Shown here: piece by piece, positions 31,659 to 40,478 of the stretch
How the letters are laid out: each line of letters starts with the position of its first letter
How positions within the stretch are numbered: the first letter of the stretch is position 1
NCBI RefSeq assembly: GCF_013184985.2
Contig: NZ_CP063418.1
Location: 744,001-808,000, forward strand
Direction: 5' to 3'
Source: Actinomyces faecalis
GTDB lineage: Bacteria; Actinomycetota; Actinomycetes; Actinomycetales; Actinomycetaceae
Length of the DNA: 64,000 bases
Position numbers and translations under genes: made by a program
The notes under the pieces: model-generated
What the model was told of the DNA's origin: nothing
Database searches by the model: none
What the model saw: only the letters and a program-made list of their open reading frames with translations

Positions 31659-33026
31659 TTAGGCTCCCATCGAGATGCGGATGACGCCGCTGATTGTTCC
31701 CTGCCACCAGATGCCGTCCTTGATGAGGCCGACCATCTCCAATGTGTCGATTCCACCGATTGCGGCCAATCCGGGAATTATTTGTTCGTAACGGGTGAGG
31801 CCCGTTTCTGGATCGATGGCCACGGCGTGAACGTTGCTGCCCGTGGTGCCAATGAGAGTAGGACGACGTTCACAGGTGTAGATGAGGTTGTCGGGGACAG
31901 ACAGGCGGGGGACGGCCGCTGAGTAGACATCGGTGCGGTTCCACACCTGCGTCAAGCCGTCATCAGTGACATCCCAGCGCTCCATCCCCGGAGCGAAGGG
32001 CGCGCTGGCAGGAACTGAGGTCCCAGCACCGTCCGGGTACTTGGGATAGGGGTAGCCGTAGGTTGAGGCACCGAAGACTGTGTTATTGATGCCGATCATC
32101 GAGTTCTCGGTGCCAGACTTGCCTGCCTGGAAGAGCGCTGCTGACCCGATCAGCTCCCCATCGGAGACCCTGTAGACGATCGCCGACTCCTGGCTGTCGG
32201 CGTTGTCAGAAAGCATGACGTACTCGCCGCCGCTCGGCCCGAAGAAGGTGGGAGAGGCGCCGGATCCCCAGGACAGCTGGCCAGGCTTGCGGTGGGTGCC
32301 GCGGTCGTAGCTGTGGGCCCACACAATACGCGGGGTGTTGTCGGCGCCTGCAGTGAGCTGATAGATGCCGTAGTTGGTGATGACGTTGACACCATCAGGG
32401 CTTGAGGAGATCGAGTTGTCGACGTTCTCGTCACTACTGAACTGACGCAGTGGGGTGGCACGGATGAGGCCGCGTTCAAGATCGACGACGATCACAAGGG
32501 ACTTCTTGGAGGCGATCCAGACCCGCCCCTGCCAGTCTGGGGTCAGTCCGACCACCTGGTCACCTTGGAGCACCGAGGACAAGTCTACGCGCTGGTCAAT
32601 CCGCAGGTTGCGGCCGTCAGTGTCATGGGTGACGCGGATGAGCGTGGAGGTCCCGTCTACCAGCACCATGCGGTTCTCATTGTCCACGTACGCGTAGACA
32701 CCGCCGAGCAGAGCTCCCTTGGGCAGGTTGAGGTCATTTAAGACAGTGCCGTCCGAGCTCATGGTGGTGACATTCGGTTGGAGTCCAATGAGATCAGAGG
32801 AGAGCACCTTGGTGCACAGGATCTGGATGATCCCATCAGCACCGGAAAGGATGGTGGGGCAGGCACCGCCCAGAGGGATGGTCTTGACGTTCCACTTCCC
32901 TCCGCTTGCAGGAATTCCAGGACCCGATAGTGGTGTCGCATCGGATGCCTGTGCGTCGCAGTGCATGGTCGCCGCACCTGCGGGTCCAAGGTAGGGGTTC
33001 GCGGGCGCATTGTAGGTAAAGGGCAA
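31659..33026 (-). CDS. Beta-propeller-like protein
   Basis: 455 residues dominated by repeated beta-hairpin patterns such as GGVYAYVDNENRMVLVDGT, DWQGRVWIASKKSLVIVVD and GSNVHAVAIDPETGLTRYEQ, consistent with a propeller of PQQ/SMP-30-like blades. The only plausible start is a TTG at 33026 with GGGAG upstream; the frame runs back to a stop without ATG or GTG. No signal peptide follows it, which is unusual for this fold in such a context and may mean that the true start or secretion signal is lost. Operon with the Tat-exported protein. Confidence 0.6.
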   Translation of the reverse strand: MPFTYNAPANPYLGPAGAATMHCDAQASDATPLSGPGIPASGGKWNVKTIPLGGACPTILSGADGIIQILCTKVLSSDLIGLQPNVTTMSSDGTVLNDLNLPKGALLGGVYAYVDNENRMVLVDGTSTLIRVTHDTDGRNLRIDQRVDLSSVLQGDQVVGLTPDWQGRVWIASKKSLVIVVDLERGLIRATPLRQFSSDENVDNSISSSPDGVNVITNYGIYQLTAGADNTPRIVWAHSYDRGTHRKPGQLSWGSGASPTFFGPSGGEYVMLSDNADSQESAIVYRVSDGELIGSAALFQAGKSGTENSMIGINNTVFGASTYGYPYPKYPDGAGTSVPASAPFAPGMERWDVTDDGLTQVWNRTDVYSAAVPRLSVPDNLIYTCERRPTLIGTTGSNVHAVAIDPETGLTRYEQIIPGLAAIGGIDTLEMVGLIKDGIWWQGTISGVIRISMGA

Positions 33027-33369
33027 GACTTGCTCCCGAGTGCTAGTGCGGCAGTGCTGTCCTCTGGGCGTGCTTCACGGCCCCAGTCTCGGCAGAGAGC
33101 GTAAAGGCCGCCAGCAGACGATGCCTAGTCCACAAGTCCTGATATGCCTAGGCCTGGTTCTTTCCGCTAGCTAGGTACGCAGTCAGGGCCCACGGGTCCT
33201 GACAATGTGCAGGCCTGGGTCCTGTCCGCACAGGTGCGCGCGGACCGCGGCAGCCTATTCCTGTGTTCGCCAGGAGCGGGGGGAGTCGGACCGGGATCAT
33301 GATGCCCGGTACGCTGGTCCGGCGCCCTCCGCGACCTGCCTCCTGTCCGCGATCGAAACGGAGCCTCAC

Positions 33370-36273
33370 GTGCTGCTCGCCCTCGTCGCCCTCCACATGG
33401 TGGTTGGTGGCGTCGTGCCGCTCCTGGCCCGCAGGATCGGCACCCGGGCATTTTTCCTCGCCGCGCTCGTCCCGGCTACCTCCTTCGCCTGGCTCCTGGC
33501 GCAGGCAGGCACCATCACCTCTGGCGGCACCCTGGCGGCTGACCTCAGCTGGATCCCGGCTCTCGGGGTGTCCCTGGCACTGAGAATGGGGTTGGTGCAG
33601 TGGGTGCTCGCTCTCATCGTCACCGGTGTCGGCTCGCTCGTCCTTCTCTACTGCCGCTGGTACTTCAGCCCTGGCCCGGCGGCGACGCGCTGCCTGACGC
33701 TGCTGACCTGGTTCGCCGGCACCATGCTCGCGCTTGTCAGCGCCGACGACCTCATCGTCCTGTACGTCATGTGGGAGCTGACCACCGTCTACAGCTACCT
33801 GCTTATCGGTAACGACTTCACCCGCAAGGCCAACCGCGGTGCGGCGCTGACCGCGCTCATCGTCACCACGATCGGGGGACTGGCGATGCTGGTGGGCATC
33901 GTCATCCTGTGGGTGCTGACCAGCACGCTCAGCCTGTCAGCCATCGTGGCAGCGCCGCCGAGCGGCACCCTGGCGACGGTCGCGGCGCTGCTCATGCTCG
34001 TGGGCGCCCTGAGCAAGTCTGCGCTGGTCCCCTTCCACTTCTGGCTGCCGGGTGCCATGGCCGCCGCCACGCCCGTGTCCGCCTACCTGCACGCCGCCGC
34101 CATGGTCAAGGCAGGGGTGTACCTCGTGGCGGTACTCGCTCCTGCCTTCTCCTCAGTACCTGGCTGGCGCCTGGCCGTGGGGCTGCTCGGCGCAGTCACC
34201 ATGCTCATCGGTGGTTGGCGCTCCCTGCGTCAGACTGACATCAAGCTGTTGCTGGCCTACGGCACGGTCAGCCAGCTCGGCTTCATGGTCCTGCTGACAG
34301 GCATGGGTACCCGCTCGGCCGCGCTGGCGGGGCTGGCCATGACGATCGCCCACGCCCTGTTCAAGTCGGCCCTCTTCCTCGTCATCGGTATCATCGACAA
34401 GTCTGCCGGGACCCGCGATCTGCGCGAGCTGTCCGGGGTGGGGCGGCGCATGCGCTCCCTCAGCGTCGTCATGGTGCTGGCCGCCGCCTCCATGGCTGGG
34501 CTCCCGCCCATGCTCGGTTTCGTGGGCAAGGAGGCCGCCTTCGCCGCCTTGGTGGCCCTCGTGCGCCAGGGGGACGGCACGGGCCTGCCTCCGGCCGTGG
34601 CGGTGCTGGTCCTCATCGCGGTCGTCCTGGGCTCAGTTCTCACGATGGCCTACTCCCTGCGCCTGGTCTGGGGCGCGCTCGCTCGAAAGCCTGGTAAGGA
34701 GGACACCGCTCTGACGATGCCGGCGCGCGGCATGCTGCTGGCTCCGGCGGTGCTGACGCTGGGCAGCCTGGCTGGTGGCATGTTCTCCTCGATGCTGGGG
34801 CACGTCCTGGAGCCCTACGCCGACTCGATGCCGCTGGGCCTGCCTAGTACACACCTGGGCCTGTGGCACGGGCTGGGGGCGCCTCTGGCTGCCTCGGCCA
34901 TCGCAGTCATTGGTGGTACTGTCCTGTTCACGAGCCGTGAGCGGGTGGCTCGGATCCAGTCGACCTTCCCTGAGGTCGTTCCTGCTGACGAGTGGTACCG
35001 GCGCGGGGTACGTGCCGTTGAGCGCGCGGGCGTCGAGACGATCTCACGGGTCCAGGCAGGATCCCTGCCGGTCTATCTCTCAGTCATCCTCACGGTCGCC
35101 GTGCTTGCGGTGGGGACGCCGTTGCTGCTGACGACCAACTGGCCCAAGACCACAGTCTGGGCTGACTCCCCGGCCCAGGTCGTCGTCTCCGTCGTCATGG
35201 TGGCAGCTGCCCTGCTGGCCGCGGGCTCGCGCGGGAGGGTCCGCGCGGTCCTGCTGGTGGGCGTGACCGGGTTCGGGGTCTCTCTGCTCTTCCAGATGCA
35301 CGGCGCCCCGGACCTGGCTCTGACACAGGTGCTGGTTGAGACCGTTACCCTCGTAGTCTTCGTCCTGCTGCTGCGGCGCATGCCGCGCTACTTCACCAAC
35401 CGGCCGCTGGCTGCCACCCGCTGGTGGAGGGTCCTGCTCGCAGGGGCCGTCGGTCTCGTGGTGGTCCTGCTGGCGCTCATCGCTCCCAGCCTGCGCGTGG
35501 ACGAGCCGGCGTCCTCCGGGCTGTACGAGTCGGCCAAGAGCTTTGGCTACGGCTCCAACATCGTCAACGTGGTCCTGGTCGACACCCGAGCCTGGGACAC
35601 CATCGGCGAGATCTCGGTGCTCGTCATCGCCGCTACCGGCGTGTCCAGCCTGATCTTCCTGCGCTCGCGCAACGTCAGGCACGTGGCACGGGGCGCCGGA
35701 CGCAGCCGCCGGGTCACCCGTGGCGGCGTCGGGGAGGACCATGCCTGGCTGCGTGGCTCGCGTTCTCTGAGCCCGTCAGCGCGCTCGCTGCTGTTCGAGG
35801 TCGTCACCAGGATCGTCTTCGGCGTCATGATGATGGTCTCGGTGTGGCTGCTCCTGCGCGGGCACAATGCCCCTGGTGGCGGCTTCGCGGCCGGCCTGGT
35901 GGCTGGTATGGCGCTGATGACCCGGTACCTGGCTGCCGGAGCCAGCGAGCTGGAGGAAGCGGCACCGATCGACGCCGGCCACCTGCTGGGCTCGGGCCTG
36001 CTCGTCTCCCTCGTCTCAGCGCTGGCACCCGCTGCCCTGGGCGGCACCGTCCTGCAGAGCTATGAGATCAGTGTCCAGGTGCTGGGAGAGGAGCTCCACC
36101 TGGTCTCCTCCACGGTCTTCGACGTCGGCGTCTACCTCGTCGTCGTCGGTGTCCTGCTCGACTACGCCCGAAGCCTGGGAGCCGGCATCGACGCCCAGGC
36201 GCGAGAGCACCGCGCCCCTGTACCCCGTCCCAGCTCGACCGTGACCGCCCCGGCCCAGGAGCAGCGCCCATGA
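33370..36273 (+). CDS. mrpA: Na+/H+ antiporter subunit A with fused subunit B domain (MrpA)
   Basis: 967 residues, the large subunit of the Mrp cation/proton antiporter in the membrane. Residues ~1-460 form the NuoL-like proton pump part, including TWFAGTMLALVSADDLIVLY, LSKSALVPFHFWLPGAM, PVSAYLHAAAMVKAGVYL and IAHALFKSALFLVIG. The last ~150 residues (FEVVTRIVFGVMMMVSVWLL, GHNAPGGGFAAGLVAGMAL) are the MrpB domain, so no separate mrpB exists. GTG start at 33370 with GGAG upstream. First gene of an operon coupled by 1-4-nt overlaps. The interval 33027-33369 upstream contains only the promoter region and short G/C-rich repeats. Confidence 0.93.
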   Translation: MLLALVALHMVVGGVVPLLARRIGTRAFFLAALVPATSFAWLLAQAGTITSGGTLAADLSWIPALGVSLALRMGLVQWVLALIVTGVGSLVLLYCRWYFSPGPAATRCLTLLTWFAGTMLALVSADDLIVLYVMWELTTVYSYLLIGNDFTRKANRGAALTALIVTTIGGLAMLVGIVILWVLTSTLSLSAIVAAPPSGTLATVAALLMLVGALSKSALVPFHFWLPGAMAAATPVSAYLHAAAMVKAGVYLVAVLAPAFSSVPGWRLAVGLLGAVTMLIGGWRSLRQTDIKLLLAYGTVSQLGFMVLLTGMGTRSAALAGLAMTIAHALFKSALFLVIGIIDKSAGTRDLRELSGVGRRMRSLSVVMVLAAASMAGLPPMLGFVGKEAAFAALVALVRQGDGTGLPPAVAVLVLIAVVLGSVLTMAYSLRLVWGALARKPGKEDTALTMPARGMLLAPAVLTLGSLAGGMFSSMLGHVLEPYADSMPLGLPSTHLGLWHGLGAPLAASAIAVIGGTVLFTSRERVARIQSTFPEVVPADEWYRRGVRAVERAGVETISRVQAGSLPVYLSVILTVAVLAVGTPLLLTTNWPKTTVWADSPAQVVVSVVMVAAALLAAGSRGRVRAVLLVGVTGFGVSLLFQMHGAPDLALTQVLVETVTLVVFVLLLRRMPRYFTNRPLAATRWWRVLLAGAVGLVVVLLALIAPSLRVDEPASSGLYESAKSFGYGSNIVNVVLVDTRAWDTIGEISVLVIAATGVSSLIFLRSRNVRHVARGAGRSRRVTRGGVGEDHAWLRGSRSLSPSARSLLFEVVTRIVFGVMMMVSVWLLLRGHNAPGGGFAAGLVAGMALMTRYLAAGASELEEAAPIDAGHLLGSGLLVSLVSALAPAALGGTVLQSYEISVQVLGEELHLVSSTVFDVGVYLVVVGVLLDYARSLGAGIDAQAREHRAPVPRPSSTVTAPAQEQRP

Positions 36274-36698
36274 CCGCCAACCTCACCCTCGCACTCGTCG
36301 CGGGCCTGCTGGTGGCCTGCGGGGTCTACCTGCTCACCGAGCGCTCACTCTCGCGTATCCTCATGGGTGTCATCCTCATGAGCAACGGGGTCAACGTCCT
36401 CTTCCTCGTCGCCGTCGGCCGCGCCGGTCGGCCGGCGATCCTGGGACAGGAGGACCCGGCGGCGATGACGGACCCGCTGCCGCAGGCCATGGTGCTCACC
36501 GCCATCGTCATCACGATGGCCGTGTCCGCCTTCGTCATGACCATGGCCTACCGCTCCTTCCAGCTCTCCGGCCACGATGAGGTCCGCGACGACGTCGAGG
36601 ACCGTCGTATCCGTGAGCTCGCCGAGCGGGACGAGACCTCGACCTCCTTCGAGGAACAGACCTTCTCTGACACGGGAGAGGACGTGGTCAGCGAGTGA
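36270..36698 (+). CDS. mrpC: Na+/H+ antiporter subunit C (MrpC)
   Basis: 142 residues, NuoK-like. Three membrane segments: LALVAGLLVACGVYLLTE, RILMGVILMSNGVNVLFLVA and ALPQAMVLTAIVITMAVSAF-type text near residue 75 (here LPQAMVLTAIVITMAVSAFV), the last being diagnostic for NuoK/MrpC. A charged C-terminal tail of ~40 residues follows. Coupled to mrpA by ATGA overlap. Confidence 0.92.
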   Translation: MTANLTLALVAGLLVACGVYLLTERSLSRILMGVILMSNGVNVLFLVAVGRAGRPAILGQEDPAAMTDPLPQAMVLTAIVITMAVSAFVMTMAYRSFQLSGHDEVRDDVEDRRIRELAERDETSTSFEEQTFSDTGEDVVSE

Positions 36699-38344
36699 GC
36701 AACGTCCTGGCCCTTCCTGTCCTGGTGCCCATGCTGGGCGCCGCGCTGGCGCTGCTCGCCGGCCGCCGACCCCGGCTCCAGCGAGCGCTGTCCGTGGCGG
36801 CGCTGGGCACCGTCGTCGTCGTGGCGGCCTTCCTTGTCTACCTCACCGAGACTGACGGCATCCAGACCCTGTGGGTCGCGGCGTGGCCGGACTCGGCCGG
36901 CATCGTGCTGGTCGCAGACCGGCTGTCCTCCCTCATGCTGCTGGTCGCCTCGATCGTCACCCTGGCCGTGCTGGTCTTCTCCACCGGGCAGGACCAGGAG
37001 GAGGTGCGTCAGGAGACGCCGGTGTCGATCTTCCACCCGACCCTGCTCCTGCTCAGCGCCGGGGTCTCGGACGCCTTCCTTGCCGGGGACCTGTTCAACC
37101 TCTACGTCGGCTTCGAGATCCTTCTCTTCGCCTCCTACGTCCTGCTCACGATGGGGGCGACCCGGCCGCGTATCCGGGCCGGCGCGATCTACGTGGTGGT
37201 CAACCTCGTCTCCTCGGCGCTCTTCCTCATCCTGCTGTCTGTGGTCTACACGGCTACCGGTACGGTCAACATGGCCGAGCTGGCGCAGCGTGTGCCACAG
37301 CTGCCGGATGACATGCAGCTGATGATCCAGGCGCTCATGCTCACCGTCTTCGGGATCAAGGCCGCGGTCTTCCCCCTCTCCGCGTGGCTGCCTGACTCCT
37401 ACCCGACGGCGCCTGCGCCGGTCACCGCCGTCTTCGCTGGGCTGCTGACCAAGGTCGGGGTCTACTCGATGCTGCGGGTGCAGACCCTGATCTTTACCGA
37501 GCGGCCGCTGACCACGATCCTGCTCATCGTGGGGGGCGCCTCGATGATGGTGGGCATCCTGGGGGCCGTGGCCCAGAGCGAGCTCAAGCGTCTGCTCTCC
37601 TTCACCCTGGTCAGCCACGTGGGCTACATGATCATGGGCGTCGCCCTGGCGACTACGGGCTCGGTGGCGGCCGCTATCTACTACACGGCCCACCACATCA
37701 CCATCCAGACGGCTCTCTTCCTCACAGCGGGCCTCATGGCTCGTGTGGGAGGCTCGACCGAGCTGGACAAGGTCTCTGGCCTGGCCTCGCTGTCCCCGCG
37801 GCTGGCGCTGCTCTTCGGGATCCCGGCTCTCAACCTCGCTGGTATCCCACCCTTCAGCGGCTTCATCGGCAAGATCGGGCTCATGCGGGCCGGTGCCCAG
37901 GTGGGCACGCCCCTGGCCTGGTTGCTCGTGGTGACCTCGGTGGTCGCCAGCCTGCTCACGCTCTACGTCATGGCCAAGGTCTGGAACCGGGCCTTCTGGG
38001 GCGAGGTCCGTGTGGTCGGTGCCCGCAGGACCGGCACGTCCCGTTCGTCCAGGCTCTCCGCCTCAACCGTGCATCCGGAGGAGACGACGGCGCAGCAGGC
38101 ATCCGCCCCGGTCACCACGGTGACGCCTGCCGTGCGCGAGGGCGGGACGCCGGCGGCACCGGCAGTCGCCTCCACGTACGTGGCCGAGCCCATGCCTGGT
38201 GTCATGGTCGGAGCGAGCCTGGGGCTGATCGCTGTCTCGCTGGCACTGACGGTGGCAGCAGGACCGTTGTACGAGTTCTGTGAGCACGCTGCCACGATGC
38301 TGCTCAGCGACGGCTACGTCACGACCGTGCTGGGAGGTCGCTGA
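36695..38344 (+). CDS. mrpD: Na+/H+ antiporter subunit D (MrpD)
   Basis: 549 residues, NuoM/N-like proton-translocating subunit. Conserved blocks include FNLYVGFEILLFASYVLL (with the key Glu), FGIKAAVFPLSAWLPDSYPT and PAPVTAVFAGLLTKVGVYSM (key Lys residues), and HHITIQTALFLTAGL. A Thr/Ala/Pro-rich loop of ~60 residues near 450-510 precedes the last membrane span and is longer than usual. GTG start overlaps mrpC by 4 nt. Confidence 0.93.
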   Translation: MSNVLALPVLVPMLGAALALLAGRRPRLQRALSVAALGTVVVVAAFLVYLTETDGIQTLWVAAWPDSAGIVLVADRLSSLMLLVASIVTLAVLVFSTGQDQEEVRQETPVSIFHPTLLLLSAGVSDAFLAGDLFNLYVGFEILLFASYVLLTMGATRPRIRAGAIYVVVNLVSSALFLILLSVVYTATGTVNMAELAQRVPQLPDDMQLMIQALMLTVFGIKAAVFPLSAWLPDSYPTAPAPVTAVFAGLLTKVGVYSMLRVQTLIFTERPLTTILLIVGGASMMVGILGAVAQSELKRLLSFTLVSHVGYMIMGVALATTGSVAAAIYYTAHHITIQTALFLTAGLMARVGGSTELDKVSGLASLSPRLALLFGIPALNLAGIPPFSGFIGKIGLMRAGAQVGTPLAWLLVVTSVVASLLTLYVMAKVWNRAFWGEVRVVGARRTGTSRSSRLSASTVHPEETTAQQASAPVTTVTPAVREGGTPAAPAVASTYVAEPMPGVMVGASLGLIAVSLALTVAAGPLYEFCEHAATMLLSDGYVTTVLGGR

Positions 38345-39075
38345 TGGACAACCAGCTGGGCACGCGCGCGCGTGAGGGAGCCGAGCGGGCACGACGACGC
38401 CTCCGACGCCCACGCGACCTGAGCGGGAAGGGCGTCAACCTCGTCCTGCTCACGGTGGTGTGGGTGCTCCTGGCCGGCAGGCTCAGCGTCTTCACGCTCG
38501 TCAGCGGGGCGCTGATCGCCGTGGCGGTCACTGTCCTGTTCCCGATGCCGGCCATCGTGTGGCCCGGGTGGATCCATCCGGTCGGTCTTCTCCGGCTCGT
38601 GGCGGCGGTGACCTGGGACCTGGCCCGTGCCTCGGTGGAGCTGGCGTGGTTCGCGCTGTCATGGAGACGTCAGCCGCGCTCGGGCGTGGTCGCGGTTCCC
38701 TTGAGCTCGGACGCTGATCTCTACCAGGTCGCTACCGGCACGATCCTGTCCATCGTGCCGGGGTCTGTGGTGGTCGAGGCCCGCTGGCGCACACGCACGC
38801 TGTACATGCACATCTTCGACATGAGGGCCGACGACGTCGCTGCCGAGCAGGAGGCGGCGCTGAGGGCAGAGCTGCGTATCCTGCGTGCCTTCGGGACGAA
38901 CGAGGAGATCGCTCGCGCACGGGAGGTCCTCAAGGCCCTCGGTACGGGCCAGCGTCCTGAGGCGAGCCAGCGGGACGGTCTGTCGGACGGTGCTGCGGTC
39001 GGTTCCGTGGACGACGCCGGTGCTGCCGTCGTGACTGACGGTACTGGTGAGTCGGCGGGGAAGGAGACGGTATGA
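38344..39075 (+). CDS. mrpE: Na+/H+ antiporter subunit E (MrpE)
   Basis: 243 residues. Two membrane segments near residues 30-70 (VNLVLLTVVWVLLAGRLSVF and ALIAVAVTVLFPMPAIVWPG), then the cytoplasmic MrpE domain with LYQVATGTILSIVPGSVVVE and TLYMHIFDMRADD. The C-terminal ~55 residues are an Ala/Gly/Asp-rich extension. Overlaps mrpD by 1 nt and mrpF by 4 nt. Confidence 0.92.
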   Translation: MDNQLGTRAREGAERARRRLRRPRDLSGKGVNLVLLTVVWVLLAGRLSVFTLVSGALIAVAVTVLFPMPAIVWPGWIHPVGLLRLVAAVTWDLARASVELAWFALSWRRQPRSGVVAVPLSSDADLYQVATGTILSIVPGSVVVEARWRTRTLYMHIFDMRADDVAAEQEAALRAELRILRAFGTNEEIARAREVLKALGTGQRPEASQRDGLSDGAAVGSVDDAGAAVVTDGTGESAGKETV

Positions 39076-39524
39076 GCGTGCTCATCACGGTGGCTCACGC
39101 CCTGACACTGGTCCTGCTCCTTGCTGCCGCGGCCATGACGCTGGCTCGTATGGCGATGGGGCCTTCCAGCCTGGACCGCTCGATCGCGACCGACCTTCTG
39201 ACAGCGGTGACGGTTGCGGCAACGGGCCTGTACGTCGTCGTCTCCGGCTCGGTCACCGCGCTGCCGGTGCTCGTGGTCCTCAGCCTCATCGGTTTTACCG
39301 GCCCCGTCGCTATCGCCCGCCTCATCTCCAGCCGGGCGGCACAGGTGCGCGACCTGCGCCGCTCCAACCGACGTGGTTCTGCACCCGCGGTGTCCCGGGG
39401 TACGAGCGAACGGGCGCTGGACGTGGCCCAGGCCTGCAGCACGGCTGCGTCTGAGGCTGCGCAGAGCTGGGACGATGCCGAGGACGGCGAGGACTCGGAC
39501 GCTGATACGGAGGGACGCCGATGA
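39072..39524 (+). CDS. mrpF: Na+/H+ antiporter subunit F (MrpF)
   Basis: 150 residues. Three membrane segments, with the family motif MGPSSLDRSIATDLLTAVTV after the first (RxxxGP...DRxxAxD type), and LVVLSLIGFTGPVAIARLI. The C-terminal ~60 residues are a charged extension. Overlaps mrpE and mrpG by 4 nt each. Confidence 0.92.
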   Translation: MSVLITVAHALTLVLLLAAAAMTLARMAMGPSSLDRSIATDLLTAVTVAATGLYVVVSGSVTALPVLVVLSLIGFTGPVAIARLISSRAAQVRDLRRSNRRGSAPAVSRGTSERALDVAQACSTAASEAAQSWDDAEDGEDSDADTEGRR

Positions 39525-39919
39525 ACGGGGTGGCAGATCTCGTGGCGGCCCTGCTGCTCCTGGCAGGGGCCTTCTTCTGCTTCACGGCCGCGGTGGGGGT
39601 CCTGCGCTTCCCTGACGTCATCACGCGCCTGCACGCGGCCACCAAGCCGCAGGTCTTCGGCCTGCTCCTCATCCTCACCGGTATCGTCGTCTCCCAGCGC
39701 AGCTGGGAGGTGGCTGGTATCTGCGTGCTGGTGGCCGCCTTCCAGATCGCCACCAACCCGGTCTCGGCCCACATGGTCTCTCGCACGGCCTATCGCACCG
39801 GGCTGTGGGAGGCCGGTGACGCTGTCGTCGACGACCTGGCCAGCGACCTGGAGAAGGCAGGGTACCTCCATCCGGAGGACCGGGTCGACGACGACCTGTC
39901 CGCGCCACCGGCGCCGTAG
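39521..39919 (+). CDS. mrpG: Na+/H+ antiporter subunit G (MrpG)
   Basis: 132 residues. VAALLLLAGAFFCFTAAVGV, LRFPDVITRLHAATKPQVFG (the MrpG signature) and LLLILTGIVV, then a further span and an acidic tail. Last gene of the antiporter operon, which confers pH and sodium homeostasis. Confidence 0.92.
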   Translation: MNGVADLVAALLLLAGAFFCFTAAVGVLRFPDVITRLHAATKPQVFGLLLILTGIVVSQRSWEVAGICVLVAAFQIATNPVSAHMVSRTAYRTGLWEAGDAVVDDLASDLEKAGYLHPEDRVDDDLSAPPAP

Positions 39920-39991
39920 GTGAGCGGGACGCTCAGCAGGAGGGCTACCTGGACGGAGACGGAGGTGCCTGACGGTACCTACAGACGCAAG

Positions 39992-40025
39992 CGGTGCCTG
40001 CCTCCCGCGCGGGAGGCAGGCACCG
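39992..40025. terminator. Bidirectional terminator between mrpG and csbD
   Basis: A perfect palindrome with 17-bp arms (39992-40008/40009-40025), centre CCCGC/GCGGG, lies between the two convergent genes. Confidence 0.85.
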
Positions 40026-40064
40026 AGCTGAACATCCTGTCGGGTGTCGGGCGTCAGGGACGAG

Positions 40065-40256
40065 TCACTCCTCGCCCTTGAGACGGTTGACCACGCCCTG
40101 GACGGAGTCCTTGACGTCGTCGACCTTCTCAGCGACCTTGCCCTCAAGGTTCTGCAGCTTGCCCTCGGTCTCAGACTCCTTGTCACCGGTGACCTTGCCG
40201 AGGGTCTCCTTGGCCTTGCCGGCGAGCTTGTCAAAAGTAGCGTCGCTGTCTGCCAT
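40065..40256 (-). CDS. CsbD-family stress protein
   Basis: 63 residues, strongly charged and helical: FDKLAGKAKETLGKVTGDKE, TEGKLQNLEGKVAEKVDDVK. This is the typical CsbD-like pattern (GxxKExxGKxTGxxxxExxGK). CsbD proteins accumulate under general stress and in stationary phase; the molecular role is unknown. A GAAAGGAG site precedes the ATG. Confidence 0.9.
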   Translation of the reverse strand: MADSDATFDKLAGKAKETLGKVTGDKESETEGKLQNLEGKVAEKVDDVKDSVQGVVNRLKGEE

Positions 40257-40478
40257 CGTGGGCTCCTTTCGTCGGTGACGTTGCAGCCACAGTCTCCCAT
40301 GCCCGCTGGTGGTGCGCAGTAGTCTGGTGCCCCAGAGCGATCATGTTCTCCCTAGGCGATGTGTCCGGGCCCATTCCCGCAACCGTGTGCTCAGGGAAGC
40401 CGTGGCCTGGGCGTGGCCTTAGGCTGTGATGGTCCCATGGCACTGCCGCCCTCCCTCCTCACACAGAAGGGGACGCTG

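Noticed and set aside
36548..37696. Open frame antisense to mrpC/mrpD
   Set aside because: Low-complexity charged product antisense to conserved antiporter subunits.
40300..40478. Riboswitch upstream of the nucleobase permease
   Set aside because: No purine-riboswitch-like conserved core or paired helices could be found by eye.
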